This document shows, piece after piece, positions 53,268 to 61,130 of a stretch of 64,000 nucleotides of DNA. Location: assembly GCA_964400285.1 (NCBI GenBank), contig CAYNTK010000002.1, positions 217,124 through 281,123 of the forward strand, written 5' to 3'. This stretch comes from FEN-1279 sp964400285. GTDB taxonomy: Bacteria > Bacteroidota > Ignavibacteria > Tepidaquicellales > Tepidaquicellaceae. Below the pieces are notes generated by a model. The model did no database searches and was not told the origin of the DNA. It worked only from the letters and a program-made list of their open reading frames with translations. Position 1 is the stretch's first letter; each line of letters begins with the position of its first letter. The translations under genes and the position numbers were made by a program.

Positions 53268-54724
53268 AAAGGTGTTTCTTCATCATAGACTCGTGATTCT
53301 GGAAATGCTATATCTGGTTTTTTCGTTTTATTTTCAAATTTTGTAAATTCTGGGAAGAATATCAAATCGAACGTTTCTCCAGCTGGTCCGTTTCTTTGTT
53401 TTCCAATGGTTACTTCACACTTTAATCTGTTTTCTTCATATTTTGGGTCATTCTGGTCATTCTTCTGCATTAAGAATGGGCGATGAACAAAAATAACTAC
53501 ATCAGCATCCTGCTCTATAGCACCTGATTCACGTAGGTCTGCAAGCTGAGGTTTTTTTTCTTTTCCGCGTTGTTCTATTCCACGATTTAGCTGGGCACAT
53601 GCAACAACTGGAATATCAAGTTCTTTTGCGAGTGCTTTTAAACTTCGCGAGACATAAGCAACTTCAAGGTCACGTCTTTCGTGTGTAGTTAAACCGCGTA
53701 TTAATTGTAAGTAGTCAACAATTATCATATCTATACCAAACTCTTGTTTAATTCTTCTTGCTTTTGCTCTAAGCTCTAAAACAGATAATTCACTTGTATC
53801 ATCAATATAAATATTCGTTTTTAATTTGTGGAAATTAGAGGCAACTCTATTCCATTCTGCCTCTGAGGCTCTTCCTGTTTTCAATTTTAGATTATCCACC
53901 CTCGATTCACCGGATAGCATTCTGATAAGAAGTTCTCGTGTTGTCATTTCGAGTGAAAAAATCGCTACACTTTTTCCACCAACAACAGCTGCATTTCTTG
54001 CAATATTTATTGCCAATGCTGTTTTACCGTGAGATGGTCTTCCAGCAATAATAATCAATTCGGACTTTTGAAAACCTGATGTTTTCGCATCGAGCAGTTC
54101 ATACCCCGTAGATATTCCGGATACACCTTTTTTATCTCTGCCTTTCAAGTCTGCAAGGTTATCAAATAATTTGACGATTTCATCTTTTACAGCTACTACT
54201 TTTTTCTTTGCTAATGCTTCGGAAATATCAAGAATTTTTCTTTCTGCTTCATCGAGTAAACCATAAGGATTTACTGTAGGGTCGAAACATTTTTCTACTA
54301 CTTTAGAAGATATACTGATTAAATTTCTTAAAATATACCTGTCGAAAATTATTCTTCCATAATGCTCTGCATTAGCAGAAGTTACAGCTGAATTAGCTAA
54401 TTCAATAATATATTCAACTCCTCCGACTTCGCTTAATTTATTCATTCTTTTCAATTCTTCTTTGAGAGTATTGGCATCTATGGGTTCTCGTCTTCCTTCA
54501 AGGTTCATCATAGCTTTATATATTGTACCGTTTGCACTCTTATAGAAATGAGTATAATCAAGAAACTGCACTAAATCATTTAATACTTCATTATCAATTA
54601 AAATTGAACCGAGAATAGATGATTCAAGCTCGATTGCATTTGGAGGAACTTTCCCCTCTCCGAATTCATAGCGGTCATCGAATATTTCGACTTCTTGTTT
54701 TTGCCCTTTTCTACTTTTTGTCAT
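53264..54724 (-). CDS. dnaB: Replicative DNA helicase
   Basis: 486-aa hexameric helicase that unwinds DNA at the fork. The N-terminal domain (PPNAIELESSILGSILID) binds primase. The RecA-like C-terminal domain has Walker A GRPSHGKT (residues 228-235) and conserved IIVDYLQLI and RESGAIEQDADVV segments. It overlaps the uracil-DNA glycosylase gene by 14 bp. No intein is present, the length being normal. Confidence 0.97.
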   Translation of the reverse strand: MTKSRKGQKQEVEIFDDRYEFGEGKVPPNAIELESSILGSILIDNEVLNDLVQFLDYTHFYKSANGTIYKAMMNLEGRREPIDANTLKEELKRMNKLSEVGGVEYIIELANSAVTSANAEHYGRIIFDRYILRNLISISSKVVEKCFDPTVNPYGLLDEAERKILDISEALAKKKVVAVKDEIVKLFDNLADLKGRDKKGVSGISTGYELLDAKTSGFQKSELIIIAGRPSHGKTALAINIARNAAVVGGKSVAIFSLEMTTRELLIRMLSGESRVDNLKLKTGRASEAEWNRVASNFHKLKTNIYIDDTSELSVLELRAKARRIKQEFGIDMIIVDYLQLIRGLTTHERRDLEVAYVSRSLKALAKELDIPVVACAQLNRGIEQRGKEKKPQLADLRESGAIEQDADVVIFVHRPFLMQKNDQNDPKYEENRLKCEVTIGKQRNGPAGETFDLIFFPEFTKFENKTKKPDIAFPESRVYDEETPF

Positions 54725-55525
54725 ACTCTTTTCTAAAAAGTTTTACATCCTCCCAAGTCGGCTTTTTCCAATGAGGATTTCTTAATAATGCCGCCGGATG
54801 ATACGTTACAAGTAATTTAGCTTTAATTTCTCCTATATTAAAATCAAAAAATCTTCCCCTCAACTTTCCGAGTGGTTCTTTGGATTTTAATAATGTCTGG
54901 CCTGCAAACGACCCAACTGCAAGTATTAATCTTGGTTTAATTAATTCAAGCTGCTTCATTAAATATGGCTCGCAGTGATAGATTTCTTCTGGCAAAGGGT
55001 TTCTATTTTCAGGAGGTCTGCATTTTAATATATTGCAAATATAAACTTCTTCTCTTGTAAAATTTATTGCTTTTAAAATATCGGTAAGTAACTGTCCCGC
55101 CCTTCCAACAAAGGGCTTACCTTGTAAGTCTTCATCTCTTCCTGGTGCTTCTCCAACTATAACTACTTCTGCGTTTGGATTACCGACACCAAATACAAAA
55201 TTAGTTCTGGTTTTTGAAAGGGGACATTTTTTGCAGTCACAAATTTTTTTATTAAGATCTTCAATACTATCTGATTCCATCCACTCTTCACGAATTAGTC
55301 CGTATGTTATATCTCTTTCGATTGGTTTGTCTTTAACTAAAGTTATATTTATATCAATATCATCGTTAGTTTCCGATTGTAAAATTCTATTTTCAATATT
55401 TTCCTCNNNNNNNNNNCCTCGACTTCGGGAATTTCTTCTTTAAATAAGTTGTATTGTGGATAATTTTTTATGAATTTAAAATATTCTATCGAACCATCAA
55501 TTATTTCATTAATTTCCTTTGCCAT
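54711..55525 (-). CDS. Family 4 uracil-DNA glycosylase interrupted by a scaffold gap
   Basis: The core (from Met at 55280, 189 aa) has the Fe-S cysteines CDCKKC, KCRPP and HCEPYL with family-4 spacing, and the catalytic motif GEAPGRDEDLQGKPFVGRAGQLL. It removes uracil from DNA. Reading upstream, the frame is open for 42 more codons to the N-run (55407-55416), and across it an ORF from ATG at 55525 (MAKEINEIIDGSIEYFKFI) runs to the gap. As drawn the length is not a multiple of three; joining the two GAGG ends directly restores the frame (about 266 aa). It lies between coaBC and dnaB. Confidence 0.85.
55407..55416. other. Assembly gap (10 N)
   Basis: Ten N bases within the uracil-DNA glycosylase gene. 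The flanks end in CCTC on each side (GAGG on the minus strand), so the contigs may really overlap by 4 bp. Confidence 0.99.
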
Positions 55526-55532
55526 AAAATTC

Positions 55533-56750
55533 TTAATCTGATTTTTTTAAATAATAATCAAGTATTTTATTTCCAACTTCATACTTGCTCATCTTTGGCA
55601 ATTTGATGGTCCCCTTTTTGTCTATTAAAGTAACAACATTCGTTTCAGTTCCAAATCCAGCTCCTTCTTTTTTAGGATTGTTTAAAACAATTAAATCAAG
55701 ATTTTTCTCGATAAGTTTTTTCTTAGCATTGGTAAATTCATTATCTGTTTCAAGAGCAAATCCAATTAAAAAAATATTTTTTTTATTTTTTCCGATATAT
55801 TTTAGGATATCTACCGTTTTTTGGAATGAAATATTAAGAGTTTCTTCTTCTTTTTTTATCTTATTAGGGTGAAATTTTATTGGTTTATAATCTGATACAG
55901 CAGCTGACATTATTACCATATCTTTTCCTTTCAAATTCGATTTAACTGCAGCATACATATCGTCTGTTGTTTTAACATCAATTTTTTCTATTCCATAATT
56001 AATTGTAAGATTTGACGGGCCTGTAATTAAAGTAACTTTTGCCCCTCTATCAAAAGCTGCCTTTGCAATTTCAAATCCCATTTTCCCTGTCGAATAATTC
56101 GAGATGTAACGGACAGCATCAATAGGTTCAAGTGTAGGTCCAGCGGTTACAAGGATTTTTTTCCCCTCAAGGTCTTTTTTTTTTAAGAGGAATTTCTTTA
56201 TCTCTTCGAGCATATTTTCCGGTTCTGCCATTTTTCCCATCCCGAAAAGACCACTTGCAAGTTCTCCATAAATTGGTTTGATTATTTTAAATCCACGATT
56301 TTTTAATTTTGTAATATTTTCTTGCGTAATCGGTTTATTATACATATCAACATCCATTGTAGGTGCAATAAAGATTGGACATCTACAGGCAAGAACCGTA
56401 GATAATAAAAAGTTATCGCTAATTCCATAGCATATCTTTGCCATAGTATTTGCAGTTGCTGGTGCAATAATAAATAAGTCTGCCCATAATCCATAATTTA
56501 TATGCCAGGTTCCAGCAGATATTTTTTCAGTTTTATCCCACTTTGTCGATTCAGGAAACATATTAATTGCAACATCATTGTTGGATAAAACCGACAAAGT
56601 TAGTGGTGACACGAGTTTAGTAGCTGATGGTGTCATAATAACTTTCACTTCAGCACCATTTTTAATTAGCAACCTTACGAAATTGCACATCTTGTATGCT
56701 GCAATGCCACCTGTAATTCCGAGTAATATTTTTTTTCCTTTTAGCAACAA
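55533..56750 (-). CDS. coaBC: Bifunctional phosphopantothenoylcysteine decarboxylase/phosphopantothenate-cysteine ligase
   Basis: 405-aa enzyme for two steps of coenzyme A synthesis. The N-terminal flavin-dependent decarboxylase has ITGGIAAYK, the active-site His in GTWHINYGLWADL, and APATANTMAK. The C-terminal ligase begins around residue 195 with ILVTAGPTLEPIDAVRYISNYSTGKMG and ends with KKEGAGFGTETNVVT. It is 7 bp from the uracil-DNA glycosylase start and 8 bp from rpoZ. Confidence 0.97.
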   Translation of the reverse strand: MLLKGKKILLGITGGIAAYKMCNFVRLLIKNGAEVKVIMTPSATKLVSPLTLSVLSNNDVAINMFPESTKWDKTEKISAGTWHINYGLWADLFIIAPATANTMAKICYGISDNFLLSTVLACRCPIFIAPTMDVDMYNKPITQENITKLKNRGFKIIKPIYGELASGLFGMGKMAEPENMLEEIKKFLLKKKDLEGKKILVTAGPTLEPIDAVRYISNYSTGKMGFEIAKAAFDRGAKVTLITGPSNLTINYGIEKIDVKTTDDMYAAVKSNLKGKDMVIMSAAVSDYKPIKFHPNKIKKEEETLNISFQKTVDILKYIGKNKKNIFLIGFALETDNEFTNAKKKLIEKNLDLIVLNNPKKEGAGFGTETNVVTLIDKKGTIKLPKMSKYEVGNKILDYYLKKSD

Positions 56751-56758
56751 GAGTGTTT

Positions 56759-57049
56759 TTAAAAGTTATCTCTATATCTGTAGCTTAATTTACCAGACAT
56801 CAGCTCTTCAACTGCTTCCATAGTTGGTTTTGGTCTTTTCTCAAATTCCAAAGATATATTTAATTTATCCTGATTCATAATCGTTTCATCTTCCGAATCA
56901 CTTGTCATAACAGGTTCTAATCTTTGGCTAAGTTCCATTTTCATTTCATCATTTATTTGCCTTGCTCTTTTTGAAGCTATAACAACCGCTTCATAAAGAT
57001 TTGCAGCATTTTTTTCTAATTTTGCAATATCAATTGTTTCTAATGGCAT
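56759..57049 (-). CDS. rpoZ: RNA polymerase omega subunit
   Basis: 96 aa, short. NLYEAVVIASKRARQINDEMK is the conserved omega helix that wraps the beta' C-terminus. The C-terminal region (KPTMEAVEELMSGKLSYRYRD) contains the EAVEEL part common in Bacteroidota-group omega. It is located between gmk and coaBC, the common arrangement. Confidence 0.92.
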   Translation of the reverse strand: MPLETIDIAKLEKNAANLYEAVVIASKRARQINDEMKMELSQRLEPVMTSDSEDETIMNQDKLNISLEFEKRPKPTMEAVEELMSGKLSYRYRDNF

Positions 57050-57051
57050 TT

Positions 57052-57615
57052 TTAATTTACTCCTTTTTTATATTTATTTATTATTTCTTGAACTTCATTA
57101 ATTGCTTTTTGTAAATTATCATTTAAAACAACATAATTAAACTTACTCATTTTTTCCATCTCAAAATCAAATCTCTTTAATCTGTTTTCAATTATTTCAA
57201 TACTTTCTGTTCCTCTCTTCAATAATCTTTCTCTTATTACTTCTTTATTTGGTGGTTTAATAAATATTAACAACGCTTTATCTTTATAAATTCTTTTTAA
57301 AGACAACGCACCCTTAACATCTAAATCGAATAAAACATCTTTGCCCTCATTAATTTTCTTATCTATATAAGTTTTCAAAGTTCCGTAATAGTTATTATCG
57401 AAAATTTTTTCGTATTCAACAAACTCACCGTTTTCAATTTTTTTAATAAATTCATCCTTATCTAAAAAGAAATAGTCTTTACCATCAATTTCTCCTTCCC
57501 TTTTTTTTCTTGTAGTTGCTGAGACTGAAAAATCAATTTCAGGATTTTTTTTTAAAATTTCTTTATAAATAGTAGTTTTACCTGCACCTGAAGGAGCTGA
57601 AAATACAAATAACAT
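57052..57615 (-). CDS. gmk: Guanylate kinase
   Basis: 187-aa enzyme converting GMP to GDP. P-loop SAPSGAGKTT at residues 7-16, then TTRKKREGEIDGKDYFF (GMP-binding) and LDVKGALSLK. The C-terminal lid RLKRFDFEMEKMSKFNYVV is typical. It lies 2 bp from rpoZ and 6 bp from yicC. Confidence 0.97.
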   Translation of the reverse strand: MLFVFSAPSGAGKTTIYKEILKKNPEIDFSVSATTRKKREGEIDGKDYFFLDKDEFIKKIENGEFVEYEKIFDNNYYGTLKTYIDKKINEGKDVLFDLDVKGALSLKRIYKDKALLIFIKPPNKEVIRERLLKRGTESIEIIENRLKRFDFEMEKMSKFNYVVLNDNLQKAINEVQEIINKYKKGVN

Positions 57616-57621
57616 TTTAGT

Positions 57622-58503
57622 TTATTCTATGTTTTGAATTTGCTCTCTTATTTTTTCTATTTCTTCTTTCAAATACGATGATTTCTGGGAAATCTCTGCA
57701 TCCATAGCTTTCGACGCAATTGTGTTTATTTCTCTATTAAATTCCTGTATCAAGAAATTCAATCTTCTACCCGAATGCTCGGTCGAATTCGAACAATCTC
57801 TAAAATATTTTATATGGCTTTTTAACCTTACGCATTCTTCCGTAATATCGAGTTTCTCAAGTAGCAATATTGTCTCAAGTTCAAGTCGCTTTTCATCTAA
57901 TATCGTTTTATCTTCCAGAAACTGATTTATTCTATCAGTTACCTTATTTCGAATTACAGGTAATCTTGAACGACCTGCTTCGAATAATTTATCAACTTCC
58001 TTTTCAATTATTTCTAACCTTTCGAAGATATCATTTTTGAGAAAATCCCCTTCTTTTCTTTTCATTATTAATACATCCTCAATTGCTTCTTTTAATAGTT
58101 CACAAATATACTTATATTCATCTTCCTCAATTTCTTCTGTTTGCTCTGCCGATAATATTTCAGAAAAATGTAATAAATGCTCAATTTTTATTTTTTCTTT
58201 AGAGCCAATAGATTTTCTGATATTTTTGAGCAAAGTGGCATACTCTTTTACTTTTTCTTTATTTACAGATAAATTATTCTTTTCCTCTCCGTTATTATTC
58301 AAACCTATCGAAATAAAAATTTTTCCTCTTGTCATTTTTTGTCTAACAATTTCTTTAAGCTCTAAATCTTTAGCTGTAAGATTTTTTGGATATCTAAAAG
58401 AAATTTCACAAAAACGACTATTTACCGAGCGTATTTCGATTGTATAATTTTTTCCCCCATAAACACCTTCGGATTTGCCGAAACCTGTCATACTATAAAT
58501 CAT
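57622..58503 (-). CDS. yicC: YicC/YloC family endoribonuclease
   Basis: 293 aa. The N-terminal MTGFGKSEG and EIRSVNSRFCEISFRYP and the C-terminal GRRLNFLIQEFNREINTIASKAMD are the family hallmarks. YicC is reported as an endoribonuclease acting on small RNAs in Escherichia coli; the precise targets here are unknown. It is co-directional with gmk and rpoZ. Confidence 0.94.
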   Translation of the reverse strand: MIYSMTGFGKSEGVYGGKNYTIEIRSVNSRFCEISFRYPKNLTAKDLELKEIVRQKMTRGKIFISIGLNNNGEEKNNLSVNKEKVKEYATLLKNIRKSIGSKEKIKIEHLLHFSEILSAEQTEEIEEDEYKYICELLKEAIEDVLIMKRKEGDFLKNDIFERLEIIEKEVDKLFEAGRSRLPVIRNKVTDRINQFLEDKTILDEKRLELETILLLEKLDITEECVRLKSHIKYFRDCSNSTEHSGRRLNFLIQEFNREINTIASKAMDAEISQKSSYLKEEIEKIREQIQNIE

Positions 58504-58526
58504 AATATATTATTTTAATTTATTTT

Positions 58527-59366
58527 CTATTTTTTTACGTATATCTTATTTAATTCTTTTTTCAAATAAGTAAAAGCTTCATCAACCGTATCAACATACT
58601 TTATCAAATTTAAATCTTCTTTAGAAATAACCCTATATTCTGCAAGTGTATTTAAGTTCAATACTTTATCCCAAAACTTTTTCCCATACATTAATATAGG
58701 CATTTTTTTCTTTAATTTTTCTGTTTGGACAAGAGTAAGTATCTCCATCAGTTCATCTAAAGTGCCAAATCCACCTGGCATAATTACAAGTGCTTTTGCA
58801 AGATAAGCAAACCAGAATTTTCTCATAAAAAAGTAATGAAATTCAAAGTTCAGATTTGGTGAAATATATTTATTGGGAAATTGTTCAAAGGGTAAAGATA
58901 TATTTAAACCAATCGAATAACCTTTTGCCTTAGAGGCTCCTTTATTTGCAGCTTCCATAATTCCAGGACCACCTCCAGAGCATACAACAAATTTATTTCC
59001 TTTTTTCAAATTTTTTGACCATTTTGTTAAACGATATGCAAGTTCTTCGGTATCATCATAATATTTCGCTACTTCATATTCCTTTTCAGCATAGCTAAGA
59101 TTTTTCAGATTTTCTTTATAATCTTTTGAATTTTTATTTTTTATTGATTTTAATTTTCTTTTTATATCAGTTAAATTTTTTTTCGCTTGATTTAAGGGAA
59201 TTATACGAGCTGAGCCAAAAAAAACAATTGTATCTTTAATATTATGCTTATTCAACCTATCGAAAGGTTCTAAATATTCTGTCAAAATCCTTACTGTTCT
59301 TGCCGCTGGAGAATTAAGGAATTTAGTGTTTCTATATGCTTTCGGTGCTTTTTTTAAATGTTCCAT
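58527..59366 (-). CDS. LOG-family nucleotide-monophosphate phosphoribohydrolase-like protein
   Basis: 279-aa Rossmann-fold protein of the TIGR00730/LOG type. GGGPGIMEAANKGA and PGGFGTLDELMEILTL (the PGGxGTxxE motif) are present. Relatives cleave nucleoside 5'-monophosphates or make cytokinin-like products. There is a longer N-terminal segment (about 100 residues) that includes a Lys-rich helix. It lies between yicC and the SDR gene. Confidence 0.92.
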   Translation of the reverse strand: MEHLKKAPKAYRNTKFLNSPAARTVRILTEYLEPFDRLNKHNIKDTIVFFGSARIIPLNQAKKNLTDIKRKLKSIKNKNSKDYKENLKNLSYAEKEYEVAKYYDDTEELAYRLTKWSKNLKKGNKFVVCSGGGPGIMEAANKGASKAKGYSIGLNISLPFEQFPNKYISPNLNFEFHYFFMRKFWFAYLAKALVIMPGGFGTLDELMEILTLVQTEKLKKKMPILMYGKKFWDKVLNLNTLAEYRVISKEDLNLIKYVDTVDEAFTYLKKELNKIYVKK

Positions 59367-59379
59367 TTATTTATTTAAG

Positions 59380-60123
59380 TTAAATACTACGTCCACCATC
59401 TACTATGAAATTGTGTCCTGTAATAAATTTATTTTCATTTATCAAATACTTAATTAAAGATGTAATATCATTTGCATTGCCAAATTTTTTCATCGGGTAT
59501 TTTTCTTTTTCTTTTACAATAACATTTTTATTTTCGTCATTATCAATCCAGATTGTACCGGGAGAAATCGAATTAACCAGTATTTTCGGAGCAAGGCGTT
59601 TTGCCATAAGCTGAGTGAGTTTAATCACTCCGGCTTTTGCAACCGAATATGGAATATGGTCAACCCAGTTAAGTAATCCGCCGAGAGAAGCGATGTTTAT
59701 AATTTGTAAATTTTTATCTTTTGACATATTCATAATCTTAGCCGCTTCGACGGAACAGAAAAAAACGCTTTTTAAATTTGTATTTACAAATTCATCAAAA
59801 ACTTTTTCATCAATTTTGAAAAAATCAACTTTTCTGAAAATCGCTGCATTATTAATTAATAAGTCGAGACGTCCGAATTTTTTCTTAACGGTTTCAAAAA
59901 GATTTTTAATTTCTTTTACTTTACTTAAATCTGCTTTTACGGGAAAAACTTCAACTTCATATTTTTCAAATTCATTTTTTATATTTGCAATTTCGGATTT
60001 AGTAGAAGTGTTATAATGCAATATTATATTAAAACCTTCTCCTACAACTGTCATAGCAATTGCTTTTCCCAGCCGTTTAGCAGAACCCGAAATTAACGCA
60101 ACCTTATTTATAGTTTTCTTCAA
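59380..60123 (-). CDS. Short-chain dehydrogenase/reductase (pteridine-reductase-like)
   Basis: 247-aa classical SDR. The cofactor loop is SGSAKRLGKAIA (residues 13-24), NNAAIF follows at about 92, and the catalytic tetrad contains Ser in INIASLGG and YSVAK. The N-terminal LILHYN-like segment is common to FolM/pteridine-reductase-type SDRs; the substrate is not certain. It follows tRNA-Arg on the same strand. Confidence 0.88.
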   Translation of the reverse strand: MKKTINKVALISGSAKRLGKAIAMTVVGEGFNIILHYNTSTKSEIANIKNEFEKYEVEVFPVKADLSKVKEIKNLFETVKKKFGRLDLLINNAAIFRKVDFFKIDEKVFDEFVNTNLKSVFFCSVEAAKIMNMSKDKNLQIINIASLGGLLNWVDHIPYSVAKAGVIKLTQLMAKRLAPKILVNSISPGTIWIDNDENKNVIVKEKEKYPMKKFGNANDITSLIKYLINENKFITGHNFIVDGGRSI

Positions 60124-60181
60124 AATGTTTTTTTCGCTCTTGCTCTAAACTGTACATTTGTAACTTGTACATTTAATTTAG

Positions 60182-60255
60182 TGCCCTCGGGACGACTCGA
60201 ACGTCCGACCTGCGGTTTAGGAAACCGTCGCTCTATCCACCTGAGCTACGAGGGC
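60182..60255 (-). tRNA. tRNA-Arg (anticodon CCT)
   Basis: Cloverleaf on the minus strand: acceptor GCCCTCG/CGAGGGC, D stem GCTC/GAGC, anticodon loop TTCCTAA (anticodon CCT, reads AGG), variable loop AGGTC and T arm GGACG TTCGAGT CGTCC. The anticodon stem has one mismatch (A27-C43). Discriminator is A and no CCA is encoded. Confidence 0.95.
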
Positions 60256-60661
60256 GATCTTTCAAATATTAAATTTTAAATTCTAAATGTTAAATTAAAG
60301 AGCATTTTTATACATAACTTGAAATTTAACAAATATTAAGGACTTAATAAACGTAAAAAAGCAATTCTGAATTATGAATTTTGAATGCTAAATAAAATAC
60401 AAAAATTTAAATAACTTGATAAATCCTGAAGGGGAGACTTGATTGTAGAAAAATAAAATTTAAGGTGAATAGATTTATTAGGAAAACCTGTATTTTCTTG
60501 TTGCAGTCGATTTCCATAGAGCGTTTTAATACTAACAGTAGAAGAATTAAGGTCTTTTTAATTGAAAAAAGATGAGAAAAAGAAAAATCATTTCTCAAAT
60601 TAATTAAGGTAAATACCGTAAAATCATTAATTTTTAGCATTATCTGAATAGAATCTATATT
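60256..60661. other. 406-bp gene-free region between tRNA-Arg and a small secreted protein gene
   Basis: AT-rich, no convincing gene. A copy of the dispersed ATTCATAATT/AATTCTGAATT repeat is at about 60363-60389. A 77-aa open frame on the minus strand (60407-60640) has no family, no ribosome site and a low-complexity composition, and was not called. Confidence 0.5.
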
Positions 60662-61030
60662 TTATTTTTTACTGTCCGGGCAGTCCTCACAGCTACCGCT
60701 ATTATTTAATGTTAATATAACATCGGCGTTTGGTGGAACAAATCTTGAATCGTCATCAAAATAATTACCTTTACTTGCACAAATGTTATATGTCCCAGCA
60801 TTATCTGGATAAAATGCACATATTCCTGATGAACTTGTAACTTGACATTGTTCAAAATTAGTTCCTTTAACTTTAACTAATGCTCCCTCTACAACATTAC
60901 CATCCTTATAGACATACACTTTAATCAAATACCAATTTGGATTATTTATTGAATATGAATTCCATATTATTGAAAACATTGAACCTATTAAAGAAAGAAT
61001 GAGAAATAGGTATGAAACTTTTATTTTCAT
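60662..61030 (-). CDS. Small secreted protein with carboxypeptidase-regulatory-like domain
   Basis: 122 aa with an N-terminal signal-like helix (residues 1-22). IKVYVYKDGNVVEGALVKVKGTN followed by SSSGICAFYPDNAGTYNICASKG is the pattern of a carboxypeptidase regulatory-like (transthyretin-type beta-sandwich) domain. Several Cys residues (including the CEDCPD C-terminus) could form disulfides or bind metal. It diverges from the T9SS repeat protein, from which it is separated by 100 bp. Function unknown. Confidence 0.68.
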   Translation of the reverse strand: MKIKVSYLFLILSLIGSMFSIIWNSYSINNPNWYLIKVYVYKDGNVVEGALVKVKGTNFEQCQVTSSSGICAFYPDNAGTYNICASKGNYFDDDSRFVPPNADVILTLNNSGSCEDCPDSKK

Positions 61031-61120
61031 ATTCCGTCCTATTTTTTAGTTTTTTAAAAAATACATTGTTTATTTAGTTTTTTTTTAATTAATTAGTCAA
61101 GGTATAAATTTATCTCTAAA

Positions 61121-61126
61121 AGGAGG
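61121..61126 (+). promoter_or_regulatory. Ribosome binding site deciding a TTG start
   Basis: AGGAGG lies 4 nt before the TTG at 61131 and is the strongest Shine-Dalgarno in the neighbourhood, so the TTG is taken as the start of the T9SS repeat protein. Confidence 0.8.
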
Positions 61127-61130
61127 AAAT

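Noticed and set aside
60407..60640. 77-aa minus-strand open frame after tRNA-Arg
   Set aside because: No recognisable family, low-complexity composition and no Shine-Dalgarno.
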